DNA of 64,000 nt. Origin: Nemania diffusa. Its lineage: Eukaryota > Ascomycota > Sordariomycetes > Xylariales > Xylariaceae. Of this stretch, positions 10,745 through 22,020 are shown one piece after another (position 1 is the stretch's first letter; each line of letters opens with the position of its first letter). The notes below the pieces were generated by a model. It saw only the letters and a program-made list of their open reading frames with translations. It did not search any database and was not told the origin of the DNA. A program made the position numbers and the translations under genes. Location of the stretch: NCBI GenBank assembly GCA_038501195.1, contig JBBPUQ010000008.1, forward strand, positions 1,592,001 through 1,656,000. The letters run 5' to 3'.

Positions 10745-12780
10745 TTAGACAATGTAGTACTTCTGCTTAACAAAATCATTGTAAACCGCCTGTAGGCTTT
10801 CTGCCACCTCGTGCGCGTGCTTCCGACCGATAGGGGATGCTATCACCATGCAACCAGCCCAGATCCAATCGCCCTCCCTGTAACCAAATCTCTCGCCCTC
10901 TTTAATGTTAGCATTATGCCTCAACACGTATTTTGTCAGATGACCGTGAGTTTTGGCTAGCTCGATAATGGGGCTGTCACTACTGTCGATCATCTGGTGA
11001 TCCCAAGTCTCGACCGGGTAATCTGACATCAAGGGCAGGATGCCTGTGTAGGTGACCGGGGACATGGAGTTGGTGAGCCACACGTGGTCGCATCGGTTAT
11101 CCTGCGAGAACGGAATGGATAGGGCTTTGTAACGCGTCCAGTCGCTCACTGCGGCCAGAATCTGCAGGGCGAAGTAGTCGAGGCCGATGGCGATCCTGGA
11201 AGAGGCAGAGCTGGCGATACCAGGTGTTCTAGCGTTGACTTCGTGGAGTAAGACTTGAATTGGTTCGCCCTCTTTCCTCGACTCGCCGACTACTTCGAGG
11301 TCTGGTATAGTATTACCCTTGCCGAGCACGTATCTCATGGACGAGTTGCGCACCCGCGCTTCGGTGTTGAAGATGCCCGTCTCGAAACCTTGTAGACGCA
11401 CGATATTGGCAATAGTATCCACGATTGCTTTCTGCTCCTCTTGGGGAAGCGAAGATGGCACGGCCTCTTGCGTTTCCGAGAAAAGCTTGTCTGTGACATC
11501 TTCGGCGAGGTCAGCGTCGCTAGGGAAATCGTCGAGGATTTCCGCGTTGAGGACTTTGCCGTTGAGCAAAACGAGGTGGCAATCCACCTCTGGCCCATCG
11601 ATATACGGCTCGATCAAAACGTTATTTCCATTCTTGGAAGCTAACGTCTGACCAACGGCATGTCGCAACTGGGTAGCGTCGTCTGCCTTATAGACGCCTT
11701 CGCTTGCCCTGCCGGAGAAAGGTTTACAAACGACGGGGAACTGGACGGGAGGACTAGAATTGAGACGAGCTTCAAGTTCTTCCACGGATGTCACGGCAAA
11801 GTATTCGTTCGAATCCGGGTCGATCAATTGACGCGTGAGGAATTTATTGGTCGATATTGAGTAAGGCTTCGGTCCACTAGTCCAGAAGCCCAATCGAACA
11901 GCGGCTTCCGCCACATCAATCAGCAGTCCGTCCGACCATGCACAGATACCATCGAAGGGAAGCGGGTATGACTTGATGGCGTCGACGATTCTTTGCGGCC
12001 GACCGGAGTCTGGTGATAAGTCGACGTCGATTGTGGCCTCTCTCAAGTGCGTGTATGGCTCGTGGCCCTCTCTCCACCAGGAGCCAATGCTCATGACGAC
12101 CACTTTGATACCCAGGGCAGCTGCCGTATCAAATCTAGATTTCGTCGCTGCGATGCTCACTTGATTCTGAACCACGACGCAGACCCGGCGCAACGGAACT
12201 GGCTCTGAAGATAGCCAGGGAAAATTCACTCGGCGTCGCAGCTCAAGCTCGAGATTCTGAATTGATTCGTCGGCCATGGGGAGATGCGATGCAACAGCTC
12301 CGACAGAGCTCTCTAAAGCTGCTGCAATTCCTTCGAGACCCGTCACCGAGCCTGTGTAGGCCTCCACCGCACTGAGGGGCGAAACGAAGGTTTGAACGGA
12401 CGAGACAAGAGAGCAGTCTACGACTCGGAAGGTCCATGGGTCACCATGAGCAACATAGCCATTTTCCTTAGGAATCTGGAAGACTAGGACGCCGCGTCCA
12501 TTGTTCGAAGACGCGGCGTGGAGAAATTTACAAATCTCTAACCCTTTCACCGCGGTAAGCTGGCGTGCTTCGGACGAGGAGTTGCTCCCCAAGATCCATA
12601 TCCCACTTGCGCCAGTTGGAATGTCTCCAATACCGTCCGTGGCTGACTTCGGTGCGATGTAAAGGTTGTCGCAGGGCTGGTCATCGTTATGAACAATGCG
12701 ATATTCGCACTCAAGCAACACTATTTATCTCAATTAATGTTAGAATCTCTGTAAGGAATATGAAATGGACGTACACTCAT
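10745..12780 (-). CDS. ATP-grasp carboxylate-amine ligase, copy 2
   Basis: 659 aa. The long exon 12720-10745 has no in-frame ATG near its start and is preceded in frame by a TAA, so a tiny first exon is needed. ATGA at 12780-12777 followed by a 56 bp intron (12776-12721, branch-like CTAAC, acceptor TAG) gives an MMLLECEYR start. This is a model, not proven. ATP-grasp features: FPVVCKPFSGRASEGV, EPYIDGPEVDCHLVL and metal ligands in LLHEVNARTPG. The similarity to copy 1 runs through these blocks (GPEVD.…LVL, EARV.NS, LLEVN/LHEVN), while the N-terminal halves differ strongly. The predicted activity is ATP-dependent amide formation. The two copies may act in sequence or on different acceptors. 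Confidence 0.85.
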
Positions 12781-13399
12781 GATCCGCTATGTTTGAGTAC
12801 ACGCGAAATGTCTGGTTGTCCGCCATACTGCTGTGTGCGGATATTATAGTACTTGCGAGCTAGGCTTCTTTGACCGATGATGCATCCAAGTGAATTTTCA
12901 ACCACGTCAAGAAAATAGGCTTCCATGAGCTACATATGCCTGACCCGGTCGCGTACCAAATAACGAGTCTGGTCATTTCAAGTGGACCTGCGCAGTCAAA
13001 GTGGCCCGCATCGTGAATCAACGAAGCCATTGACGTCGCGCCGTGCATATGCATTCGAGTTATTATTGACAATGCATCTGTCAAAGTAGACTGATGTGAC
13101 TAACCCGGATTTGAGCTCAACTTGATCTTACAGTACCCTTGTATACAATGCATTGACAGTATTGCACGGTATAACTCTCTTAGAACGAGCGATTGAACTT
13201 CTAGATATAAAATTGATATATGTTTGAAACTTGAATGTAATAAATACATTAAAAATTGGTGCTCTTTTCATTTATATACCTGATCAATGATAATTGCGAC
13301 GAATAGCTGGAATGAAGACTTACATGTTGAGATTAGCGTTGTAAGGGGGCATAGTTCGTGTAAGCCTCAAGGTATGAGGTGTGAAATTATATTTCAGAC
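12781..13399. promoter_or_regulatory. Promoter region of ATP-grasp copy 2
   Basis: A 620 bp, AT-rich spacer that should hold the promoter of copy 2 and the 3' UTR of the MFS gene. No repeat or gene recognised. Confidence 0.4.
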
Positions 13400-15217
13400 T
13401 TATGTAAAGTCTGTCCTGATGGAGAACACGGTTACTAAGGCTAAAGCGAAAAGAAGGGTCGCAAATCCATAGGGTAGTCCGAGCCACACTGTTCCCAAAC
13501 TAATCCCCCAGCGGAACGCCCACGCCATCCCTGGTCCTGCCACAAGACTGCCTATGCCTTCCATTATGGATATAAGTGCGTATAGCCGTGCGATATCGCT
13601 TGTTTGGCTTTCGTGGTGCGAATCAACCAAAAATGTCACGAGACTGCGGATGATAGGCGGAAAACCCGTTCCAAGGGTGTATACGATGAGTCCTTGACAA
13701 GGGTCAGCAATCTTTCCATGTGGGGAGGTTCCTTTGCCTCGAGCTTACCAATAATCAAAAAAGTAGCGGTACCGGATGCCGCAATAATAAAAACTCCGAT
13801 TGTCATGAGTACGATGCTTGCTTGTCCAATCCACAGATCTCGAGTGGCTGCATGCGTCTTCGCGAGGAGGAAGTTAATGATAAGAGGTAGAATGACTGTG
13901 AATAAAACAATGTTTACACCTGCTCGTAGAGACAAGAGCAGCCCGGCCTGTTGAAGTTAGACAAGAGAAATATGTGAAGGCGACGAGAAATGCGTACCTG
14001 CGACAAATCCCATCCGTATCTCTTCGAGACATATTGAAAAAGTACGTTGCTGGATTGGCGTCCGACTTTGGAGACCAAAAAGGTGAAGACTAAAGCGGCG
14101 ACAGTTTTATCGCGGGTCACAAATGCAAATGATTCTTTGACTTGCTGCAGCCAGCCCTTCCTGCTTGCAGGTTCAGAGAGCGATGAGGGTCTTGAGGATG
14201 TCGGGGAACTATTTGAAGATCCGTTCTTGACTTCAGAACTGGGCAACGGCAGTGTCTCTGGGACAAACAATGTCATTATCATGGCTAATGCCTGGAACCC
14301 TACAGCAACCAGTAGCGGAATCCATGTATCCTTCTTCATCAGAAGGTAGGTAAAAGGAGGAACGAAACATTCCGCAATTAGCTCGGCGCAGAAGCGATAG
14401 AAAAAGACGGTACTTCTGTTGTCGGTAATCGGGTTGTCAGTCATATCATTAAAACACCTGGTAATTGGGCACATATGCCATCTATGGCCAGCATGCAATA
14501 GGTAAGAGGTAATCGTACCTCAGCTTAGGTGGCACAACGTCAGCAACAATAGTCGTCACCATGGTCGTCGCGATGGCCGAGCCGCCACCGATTACGAGGA
14601 AAAGCGATGAGAACCACACATATTGCAGTGGCAGATGTAATACCCCAATCTGTCGGCAAGTGGTCAGTCGATACAGCGTTAAAAGGGGTATACCAATGAA
14701 AGCAATAACTTACGAAAAATAGAGTTGAGGCCCAGGTCAAGGTGTAGCCGATCATAGCCGTAAACAATATCCATTTGCGGCCATATGTATCCGCGAGGTA
14801 TCCAAAGGGTAGGGGTAAGATGATTGCCGGTATACTGTCGAAAAAGAGCTGCCAGCCCAAGACGGAGGCAACTTCATCTTGGACCGGGTTGACTTTACAC
14901 AGAGATTCGGGGACAGAGCCGTCTGGTCGGACCACGGAAGGATCATGCTCTAAATAATAGCGGGTACAGGAGACAGACTCGAAAAGACGAACCCGGGGAG
15001 CGGTATAAAGATACTCTCCCACTTCAGACACGATGGCGAGTGCGACGCAGCCGAGGACAACGTAGATCCAAGGCCACGTGCAGCGCGTTTGATGCGATGG
15101 CGGAGATGGTGGTGGTTTCGCGACACTGTCCCTCGGGCCGTGAGGCGGTAGAAGGGGTTCTCTCTCTACATGGTCGTTTTGCTGGCGGGCGTCAAACTGT
15201 TCGTCGTGCTCGACCAT
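13400..15217 (-). CDS. MFS transporter
   Basis: Five exons: 15217-14714, 14649-14519, 14457-13998, 13947-13749, 13692-13400; introns 50-64 bp; 528 aa. A hydrophilic N-terminus (about 50 residues with PPSPPSH) is followed by about 12 predicted membrane spans in two halves. The loop motif FGYLADTYGRK after the second span is the major facilitator signature G-x3-D-x2-G-R-K. A charged Ser-rich central loop (SSNSSPTSSRPSS) separates the halves. It is a proton-coupled uptake or efflux carrier of unknown substrate. Its position inside the cluster suggests export of, or self-protection against, the product. The cluster thus carries two unrelated pumps, this one and the ABCC protein. Confidence 0.9.
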
Positions 15218-15962
15218 GTCTATGATCGATCTTGACAGCGCGGAGACGCGATTGTAAGAATGCGATAGTCGCCTGCCAGCTCTAACTGCTTACTGGGGTC
15301 AGTGTAGCTTCAGCTTCATTTAATAAACGCTCTAAATAACAGCGAAGAATAATATCCGAAATCTAATTATATAGTTACTAAGTTTTTATGTCGTTCTACT
15401 CTATGAGGTGGCTTGGCTTCGGTCTAAATCGTGAGATGCTGTACACGCAACTATCTGCTTTGGTATCTGCCTACGAGTCTTGAGGTGAAAGAGCTTATAA
15501 ATAACGGTAATAAGCGGGCAATAGGATTACATAGGTACTGCCGGGCGGTGTATTAAGCTGGAACGCTACCTAATCTACCCGGCCGAATTAGGCCTGTCTA
15601 GCGTAGGTGAACTAACAGGCGAACCCGATTTAGGGCTGTTAGTGGTTTCACTCCACCACCACAACTCTTCTAACTGGTTTAGGTACCTAGATAGTCCACA
15701 TTTAATAGGGCGTCGGACAGCCTACCCGCCGTGTAAGGGGATAGATTAACGGACTTGTAGCTCCGGAGTCTTAGTATACCATGATGTCAAGTAACCTACG
15801 AGGGACGTTCGCCAGGTTACAACCGAATCGATAACTCAATCAATTGTACAACTTATATGCTTAATAATGGGCAATACCGATATCTTTTTTTCTCTACCCA
15901 CCGAGCGCCAAAAGACAACGTCGGCCAATACTTTCTATTTACAAGCACTGCCAAAGGCCATG
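15218..15962. promoter_or_regulatory. MFS promoter / 3' region of next gene
   Basis: A 745 bp spacer. Contains the MFS promoter and the 3' UTR of the acetyltransferase-like gene. No gene, repeat or RNA recognised. Confidence 0.4.
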
Positions 15963-17063
15963 TCAGCCCTCCGTATCGCTTTCAGGGCCAATAAGCTTCC
16001 AATAACAAGACGAAATAGAATGAAAGAAGGAGTGGAAAAGAGCGTCTAGTTGCTCAGCTTCAAGAAGTGACCCATTTATCCCCTCTTCCTTTTCTATTAA
16101 CACAAAGTTTTCAGAGGGCAGGGTTTCGTTCAACAGTTCCCTCCCTGTGGCCTTGTCCCGGTGCTGTTTACTGACTCCAACCACCAGAGTAGGCTGTTTG
16201 ATCTGTGCCAACAGCCCCTTTAGCCCGTTTTCCTGATGCGCCAGACCCGAGATGAAGTAATTTATCTTATCGAGCATGTACATGTAGCATTCTACGTCAA
16301 AGTCTCCAGGTTTTTCTGGTTCTTCGTATAAAATCTTCAAGGTCCCCGATGAGCGCTGTTCCGAGGTAGGAGTTGCCCTATCCCTGTCAGAGAATCGCCA
16401 GCATCCACTGCCAGGGAAGGACATCAAGCTGTTGTGTGATCCGTTTGTTTCTAATAAAACCACCGCTCGAACATAGTCTTGGCCCAGTTGGGCCCATTCC
16501 GTAGCCGTCATGTTTCCCATGCCATGCCCTATCACGCAGAATATACTTTGCACTCCTAGTATATCCATAACGCGCTTATGGATTCTATAAGTGTTGTAAG
16601 GAATAAGTTGAAATCCTGATCGTGTTCTGAAGGGAAACCACACTTACTGAACATCATCTCGAAAAGTACTACGTGGGAATTGAAGTGCATACCGTTCATC
16701 CCCTATCTTCCCTCTATCATCGCATCGGTACGTTAGGGGACTAGAAGACCCGAACGGACTTCCCAAAGAGTTGCAGCAAATAATGCAAAACCTTTGAGGG
16801 TCAAGTGCCGGGTTCATTCGTTCGAGTATCGGGGACCACCAGTCTTCCACGTCTGCATTTTCCGCAAATCCATGGCAGATGACAATAGCGTTATCCCTTT
16901 CAGCATTCAGTAGTCCGCGGAAGGTAAATGCAACTTGGGCCTCCAGTAATACTTCTCCAGATTCAAGGATAAACTCGGGTATCCGAAAGTATATTTGCTG
17001 TGGGAGTATATGTGGACTTCCATGATGAGGTGCTGGAGAGACGACGCGAAGCGAAGAGGCCAT
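15963..17063 (-). CDS. Homoserine O-acetyltransferase-like pseudoenzyme
   Basis: Two exons, 17063-16648 and 16584-15963, with a 63 bp intron at the same place as in the acetyltransferase at 0.6-1.9 kb; 345 aa, intact. The fold markers are kept (VICHGFAENADVEDWW, LGSPFGSSSPL, STFRDDVQ, VQSIFCVIG, LLEAEQL), but aligned to the active copy all three catalytic residues are changed. The nucleophile elbow reads GHGMGNM instead of GGSMGGM (Ser to Gly), VVGVSKQ replaces VVGIPTD (Asp to Gln), and EEGINGSLLE replaces EDGHDGFLLE (His to Ile). About 70 residues of the cap region, including the SYRTH segment linked to homoserine binding, are also missing. It is therefore unlikely to acetylate by the usual mechanism. 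A regulatory or scaffolding partner of the active copy, or a new activity, is possible. It is divergent from the PLP gene and may share its promoter. Confidence 0.87.
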
Positions 17064-17704
17064 CCTTTCCGCATTGGAATTTTTCGATGACCTGGATTGA
17101 CAAAATTCTGATGAACGTATTGTTTAAGAAATGCCGTCATCGCTGAGCTTAGCATAGTTTTACAGCATTAGTATCTAGTAAGTAACTACATTGCTACCCA
17201 GTCCCGGACGTGTGTTAATATGTATTCTCACTGTATGAAGACTTTTGCTAACGAACCACTTGGCCTTGAACGACAATGGCCTTTGCTAATTCCATAATAA
17301 GAGCTAATGAGTCCCGATCTCATAGGTATACCTTCAAGGATAATCTTGGCCGTTTCCCGCCAGAACCCCAGATCATCTTGACCAGAGAGGTGGGTATTAT
17401 TTGCTGTGACATTGCATCTGCCTCTGCAGAGTCAATGACTAAGAAGCTTGTTTCAATCTTACGTACTTCCGATACCAAATTCTTCTTTGACCAAGATGAA
17501 ACTCAAGGGGAATGAATTTTGATCTGTACTAGTACCTTTTCTAATCTAAGTTAATACTTTCCAGAAGGCCTACTCATGCTTAGCGGTCCGGGTAAAAAAA
17601 CATATAAGTCTACTGGATCTCAATATACGACTGTGTCTGATATCTTTCATTATTTCAGCAAGACAAACACACATACGTCTCGTTTTAGACCAATTCTTTG
17701 CATT
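17064..17704. promoter_or_regulatory. Bidirectional promoter region
   Basis: A 641 bp spacer between the divergently transcribed acetyltransferase-like gene and the PLP enzyme gene, so both promoters lie here. A 79-codon open frame (17276-17515) is present but unsupported. Confidence 0.5.
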
Positions 17705-19336
17705 ATGGGCTCACTCGGTACCACAAACGGCGTCTCGAACGGCGTTTCGAACGGCATCAAGGGCCGAAACCGAAAATGGGGATTCGACACTCTTCAGATC
17801 CATGCCGGTTTGGAGGAGTCTCCTAGATACGGCCACATCACTCTCCCTATCTATAACACTGCGTCGTTCAAATTCACGGAAGTCGATCACCTAAACCACG
17901 CCTTGGAGGATATATCGTCTTCTCAAAATCATCTGTATACCCGTGTTTCAAACGTGAGTTTTCTTCCTTGGCGACAAAAAGAACTCTCGTACTTACTATC
18001 ACTCAAACACTATAGCCCACTCACGACGGTCTTGAGAAACGAATTGCCGCTCTTGAAGACGGCGTTGAAGCGCTCGCATATTCCTCAGGCGCAGCCGCTG
18101 TCTATGGAGTCATCGTCTCTTTGGTAGCGCCAGGTGATAACATTGTGGTTTCAAGTGGTCTTCATGGGGGAACGTATAAACAGTTCCGAAAGGCAGTTGC
18201 TCAGTTGTAAGTATTGTGAATATTCTTGACCCTCTTGTTTAAGTTTACATATCGGAGAGATCTTCGCTGTATTTCATACCTTTTTCAGTGATTTAAGGTC
18301 GCATACTAACTTTATTATGTTTAAGGGGTATAGATTCACGGTTCTGCGACACAAATGATCTCGATCGTGTCAAAAGCCTTGTGGACAGCAAGACGAAATT
18401 TATCTTCGTGGAGTCGCTAGCAAACCCGAAGCTCACCATAGCTGATATAGAAGGGCTTGCAGCAATTGCGCACGCTGAAGATGTGAAGATACCGCTCGTG
18501 GTTGACGCAACGCTCACTGCTAGCGGGTACTTTTCCCAGCCGGCCAAGTTCGGTGCCGATATTGTCGTCCATTCCGCTTCTAAGTGGATTGCTGGTCACG
18601 GCACCACAATCGGCGGCGTCGTCTTGGAGACCGGGCGCTCAGACTGGCAATCCAACCGGGCTCGATTCCCACGCCTCTACGGAGAAGACCCTTACTTGAC
18701 TAAGCTGGGCGTCGGCCAGGACAACTGGTATGAAGCCGCCGGAAACAGAGCCTATATCCAGTATCTCAAGACTGAAGTCATGCGTGACACGGGCCCATGC
18801 ATCAGTCCCTATGCTGCACAGCAGCTGTTTATTGGTAAGAACTATACAGTCTCCTTGAATCTCTGAATAGAGCATAGCTAATCGCAGTACCGCTACGCGT
18901 TATAGGTGTCGAAACTTTATCAGTCCGCTGCGAGCGCATGGCCAAGAATACGGACATAATCGCTCGCTGGCTTCGAGCCCACCCGCGGGTCGCATGGGTC
19001 GGCTACCTCGGGTTCGAGGACCACCCATACCATAAGCTAGCGAAGAAATATCTTCAGCGGGGCTATGGTACGGTGATCACTTTCGGCCTTAAGGGTGGCG
19101 GCGATGAGGCACAGAAGGTCATCAACGCCTTTAAGCTGATCATCATGACGACCAACATTGGCGACTCCAAGACATTGTGCAGCCACCACTGGTCTGGTGT
19201 CAATAAGCACTACACCCAGGAGGAAAACGATGCTATGGGCGTGACGGAAGATCTAGTTCGCTTGTCGATCGGGCTTGAAGATCCACAGGATCTTATCTGG
19301 GACTTTGAGCAGGCTTTTGAGCGTGTCAAGCCGTAG
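17705..19336 (+). CDS. PLP-dependent gamma-substitution enzyme (cystathionine gamma-synthase / O-acetylhomoserine family)
   Basis: Four exons: 17705-17953, 18016-18206, 18326-18834, 18906-19336; 459 aa, fold-type I Cys/Met-metabolism PLP family. The reaction type is loss of acetate from O-acetylhomoserine to a vinylglycine-type intermediate and attack by a nucleophile at C-gamma. The PLP lysine is in [16 protein letters not shown], the pyridine-nitrogen Asp in [12 protein letters not shown], and the phosphate loop region in SSGAAAVYG and GGTYKQF. Two active-site neighbours differ from ordinary family members: the Tyr that normally precedes the GGT motif and stacks on PLP is His (GLHGGT), and the usual Asp-Asn-Thr is Asp-Ala-Thr. 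Relatives in fungal pathways (LolC of lolines, Fub7 of fusaric acid) use amine or carbon nucleophiles. With the acetyltransferase in the same cluster, a similar role is inferred here rather than methionine or cysteine synthesis. Confidence 0.9.
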
Positions 19337-19447
19337 GCAATAGACAATCATTCAGGATAGCAGGTAAAAATCAAATCAGAGCTCATATGATAACTAGATA
19401 GGTCAAATGGAAATGGCATGAAGTTCTCTTTTGGCTACCTAATTTGA

Positions 19448-20836
19448 TTACTCCGTCAAAGGCGTATATCGTCCCTTCACGATATCATTTCTCTCAGAAG
19501 CCAGTCTCTCCTTCGAGGTCTTGTATAAGGATGGGAGCCCAGTCTTATCGTACTCAGTTCCTTGAGTGACCATCGCAGCGATGCCCTTCGCTGTCAGATA
19601 TATAACAGGCATGCCATGGCCGTGAAAGCCCGCAATGACGAAAACCCCTTCTCTTCCAGGAACCTTGCCCACATGCGGCAGCGAGTCAGTACTATATCCC
19701 ATCACGCCTGTCCAGGCTTTCTCGGCATACGCTCCCGAATCTTGCCATCCTGCAAACGTGCGCTGCATGTAGTCATTCTCAAAGTATTGTTTTGTGGGCT
19801 CCATCAACACAGAGTCATCAGTGTTGTTGTACCAGCTTTCAAGATTGGCCTGATAGGTATGGTGGGCTCCCCCAACCACGATGCTATTATCCGCCAGTTG
19901 CACCATGTAGTTGGATCCGGTTGCATGCGAAATTGGGTCTTGCACGGAGACTGCATAACTTGATGTTGGAAGCTTAGGAAGGGCCTTGCCTTCCGGGGCC
20001 GTTATATGGCATGCAAGGCCTTTACAAGGGATGATGGACGTTGAATATTCCGGTAGCAGAGCGGACGTGTAGGCATTGGTAGCGAAGATGATTTTCTCAG
20101 CTTTGATCTTCTGCCCCGAACTGGTCGTAACGATGTGACCAGCTAAGCCATCGCTGTCAAAAGACGTTACAGCTGTCTGTGGAATAAAGGAGAGACCTAG
20201 ATCAACGCAGCGCGCAAGAAGAGCAGTCACGAGCTTGTACGGCGATAGATGGGCTGCTCGTGTAGCCCAATATCCTTTAGCCTCGATGACACTAGTGTGG
20301 TCGGGCGCTTCATCGCCAATGTAGAGCTGTACCTCTTTCTGAAATAGATCATGGAGAGATGAGACTTGGGTTAAATTCTCGTAGGTCTTTCGTGCTGCGA
20401 GGGCCTGCTCAAGCGTCGTGAATATGGCGAAACTGCTAGACTCTTTCAAGTCACAGTCGATAGCTTCTTTTTCGATAAGGCTCTTAATCACATCGAGGTG
20501 ACTGGCTTCGAAGTGTACAACTTCGGAGGCTGCAGCAGGGCCATATCTCTCCAAGGAGGATGCAGCTCCGCTATAGTAATCAGTTCGTAAATGTCCTCCG
20601 TTACGGCCGGTAGCGCCAGAACATGCCTCCCTTGCCTCAAGGAGGACTACACTGGACGGCGGTGGATCTAGTTTGAGCAAGTGGTAGGCCGTTGAGATTC
20701 CAGCGTAACCTCCACCGACGATTAGGACCTCACAAGACGGTGGAAGATTAACGGTTCCGATATTCAAGCCGGCGTATGCATTTTGCCCATCGGACTGCCA
20801 AAAAGATCTTGTTCCGGAATGAGTCTGCCAAGACAT
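19448..20836 (-). CDS. FAD-dependent oxidoreductase, DAO family (amine oxidase-like)
   Basis: Single exon, 462 aa from ATG at 20836 (the open frame begins slightly upstream at a GTG). An N-terminal dinucleotide fold is clear: VLIVGGGYAGISTAYHLL, followed by LLEAREACSGATGRNGGHL, the pattern of D-amino-acid-oxidase-like flavoproteins such as gamma-glutamylputrescine oxidases. The C-terminal FAD segment reads FHGHGMPVIYLTAKG. The family oxidises C-N bonds of amines or amino acids to imines with O2. The expected role is oxidation of a pathway amine to an imine that may cyclise. Its 3' end is 111 bp from the convergent PLP gene. The substrate cannot be deduced. A catabolic amine oxidase is the alternative, but the location favours the cluster. 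Confidence 0.85.
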   Translation of the reverse strand: MSWQTHSGTRSFWQSDGQNAYAGLNIGTVNLPPSCEVLIVGGGYAGISTAYHLLKLDPPPSSVVLLEAREACSGATGRNGGHLRTDYYSGAASSLERYGPAAASEVVHFEASHLDVIKSLIEKEAIDCDLKESSSFAIFTTLEQALAARKTYENLTQVSSLHDLFQKEVQLYIGDEAPDHTSVIEAKGYWATRAAHLSPYKLVTALLARCVDLGLSFIPQTAVTSFDSDGLAGHIVTTSSGQKIKAEKIIFATNAYTSALLPEYSTSIIPCKGLACHITAPEGKALPKLPTSSYAVSVQDPISHATGSNYMVQLADNSIVVGGAHHTYQANLESWYNNTDDSVLMEPTKQYFENDYMQRTFAGWQDSGAYAEKAWTGVMGYSTDSLPHVGKVPGREGVFVIAGFHGHGMPVIYLTAKGIAAMVTQGTEYDKTGLPSLYKTSKERLASERNDIVKGRYTPLTE

Positions 20837-22020
20837 GACTTCCCAATTCACAAAAGAGCTATCTACCTAGGTATCTACTCAGTAAGTTGGATGATGGATA
20901 GGCCCTCACATGAATTGTAGCTGTTAAATTATCCCCGCATGGACCAGATGGAGTTGTCAATTGTCTCCGCACCGTGATTGGCACTTTACTATCCAATAAT
21001 GATGTCTTAGCCCCTCGTAAGCCTGCAGGGCTAAGCGTCAAGGAGTATGTTACCAACCAAATGATAACAACAAGCAGACAAATATTATCACATACATAGA
21101 TTTGATGAATAAACGTACGATAATCGTATTTGAGAATCGCTCTAATCCAACAGTGTCTACACTGGCCTAAGGCTTTCTTCCCTACGTCAATTATAACCTA
21201 AGCACGCGTTGTCATCCACTTCAACAATAAATCCACTTCCTGAACCAAGGTGAACCACCGGGTCTGCACCGGGTACCTGGTTGCATACAGTAAGGCGATT
21301 GAACTCTCGCAAGTAGCGCGGATGCCGATCCGCCGGTAAGATTAGATCTACCTACAGTACCCGGGTGGATGATAATCACATCTTGACCTTGCATATGACC
21401 AATGACCATGCTGACATCGCGTTTTGGCCGCTTACCTTGTTTGAGAGGCAATATAAGCACAAGGGAGGGGCTTCGCAAGATGACTAAGAGTGGATTTAAT
21501 TATTATCCAATGAAACCCTTTCAGTTGAAAAAGTCGATAATGTAATAAGTTAAGACTTCATATAGGTATCATATACTATTTGATTCGAGCTTTACAAGTA
21601 GTGGTGCTTTAGGTAGTAAGTCTCGCTGGCTAAGGGAAGAGCGGTTATGATATCACTTGGAAATAAGTAGTTTTACGAGTTCTTCGTTGCCTTGTGTCCT
21701 ATCTATTATTCCATCAACTGTATTTTCGTTTATTCGTAGATACAGGTCAGAGAAACAGAAAGGAGATAATTGTAGTATATCAAAAGAGATATCGCAGTTA
21801 CGTTTTGTTTGTCCGACCGTATACCCGGTGCTGACTTATAAAACTGAGATTGTATCAAATCCATTCATCATTCTCTATTTGCCACCTCCGTGAGCTCATA
21901 AATGCTGGTCCTGAGTAGAAGCCCTTGCTTATGATTGGCATTTATTGACATGGTCAAATAGAAGGGCGTTAAATCGAGAGAAAACTAGGGAAACGTAGAA
22001 ACACGACGCATTCGAGCACT
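20837..22020. promoter_or_regulatory. FAD-oxidoreductase promoter and unassigned spacer
   Basis: A 1.2 kb spacer between two reverse-strand genes. It holds the oxidoreductase promoter and the 3' UTR of the hydrolase. The longest open frame (85 codons at 21221-21478, reverse) has no recognisable family and is not called. No repeat seen. Confidence 0.4.

Noticed and set aside
17276..17515. 79-codon forward ORF in the divergent promoter
   Set aside because: Starts with ATG and is not low-complexity, but no family, no splice partners and its place in a shared promoter give no support.
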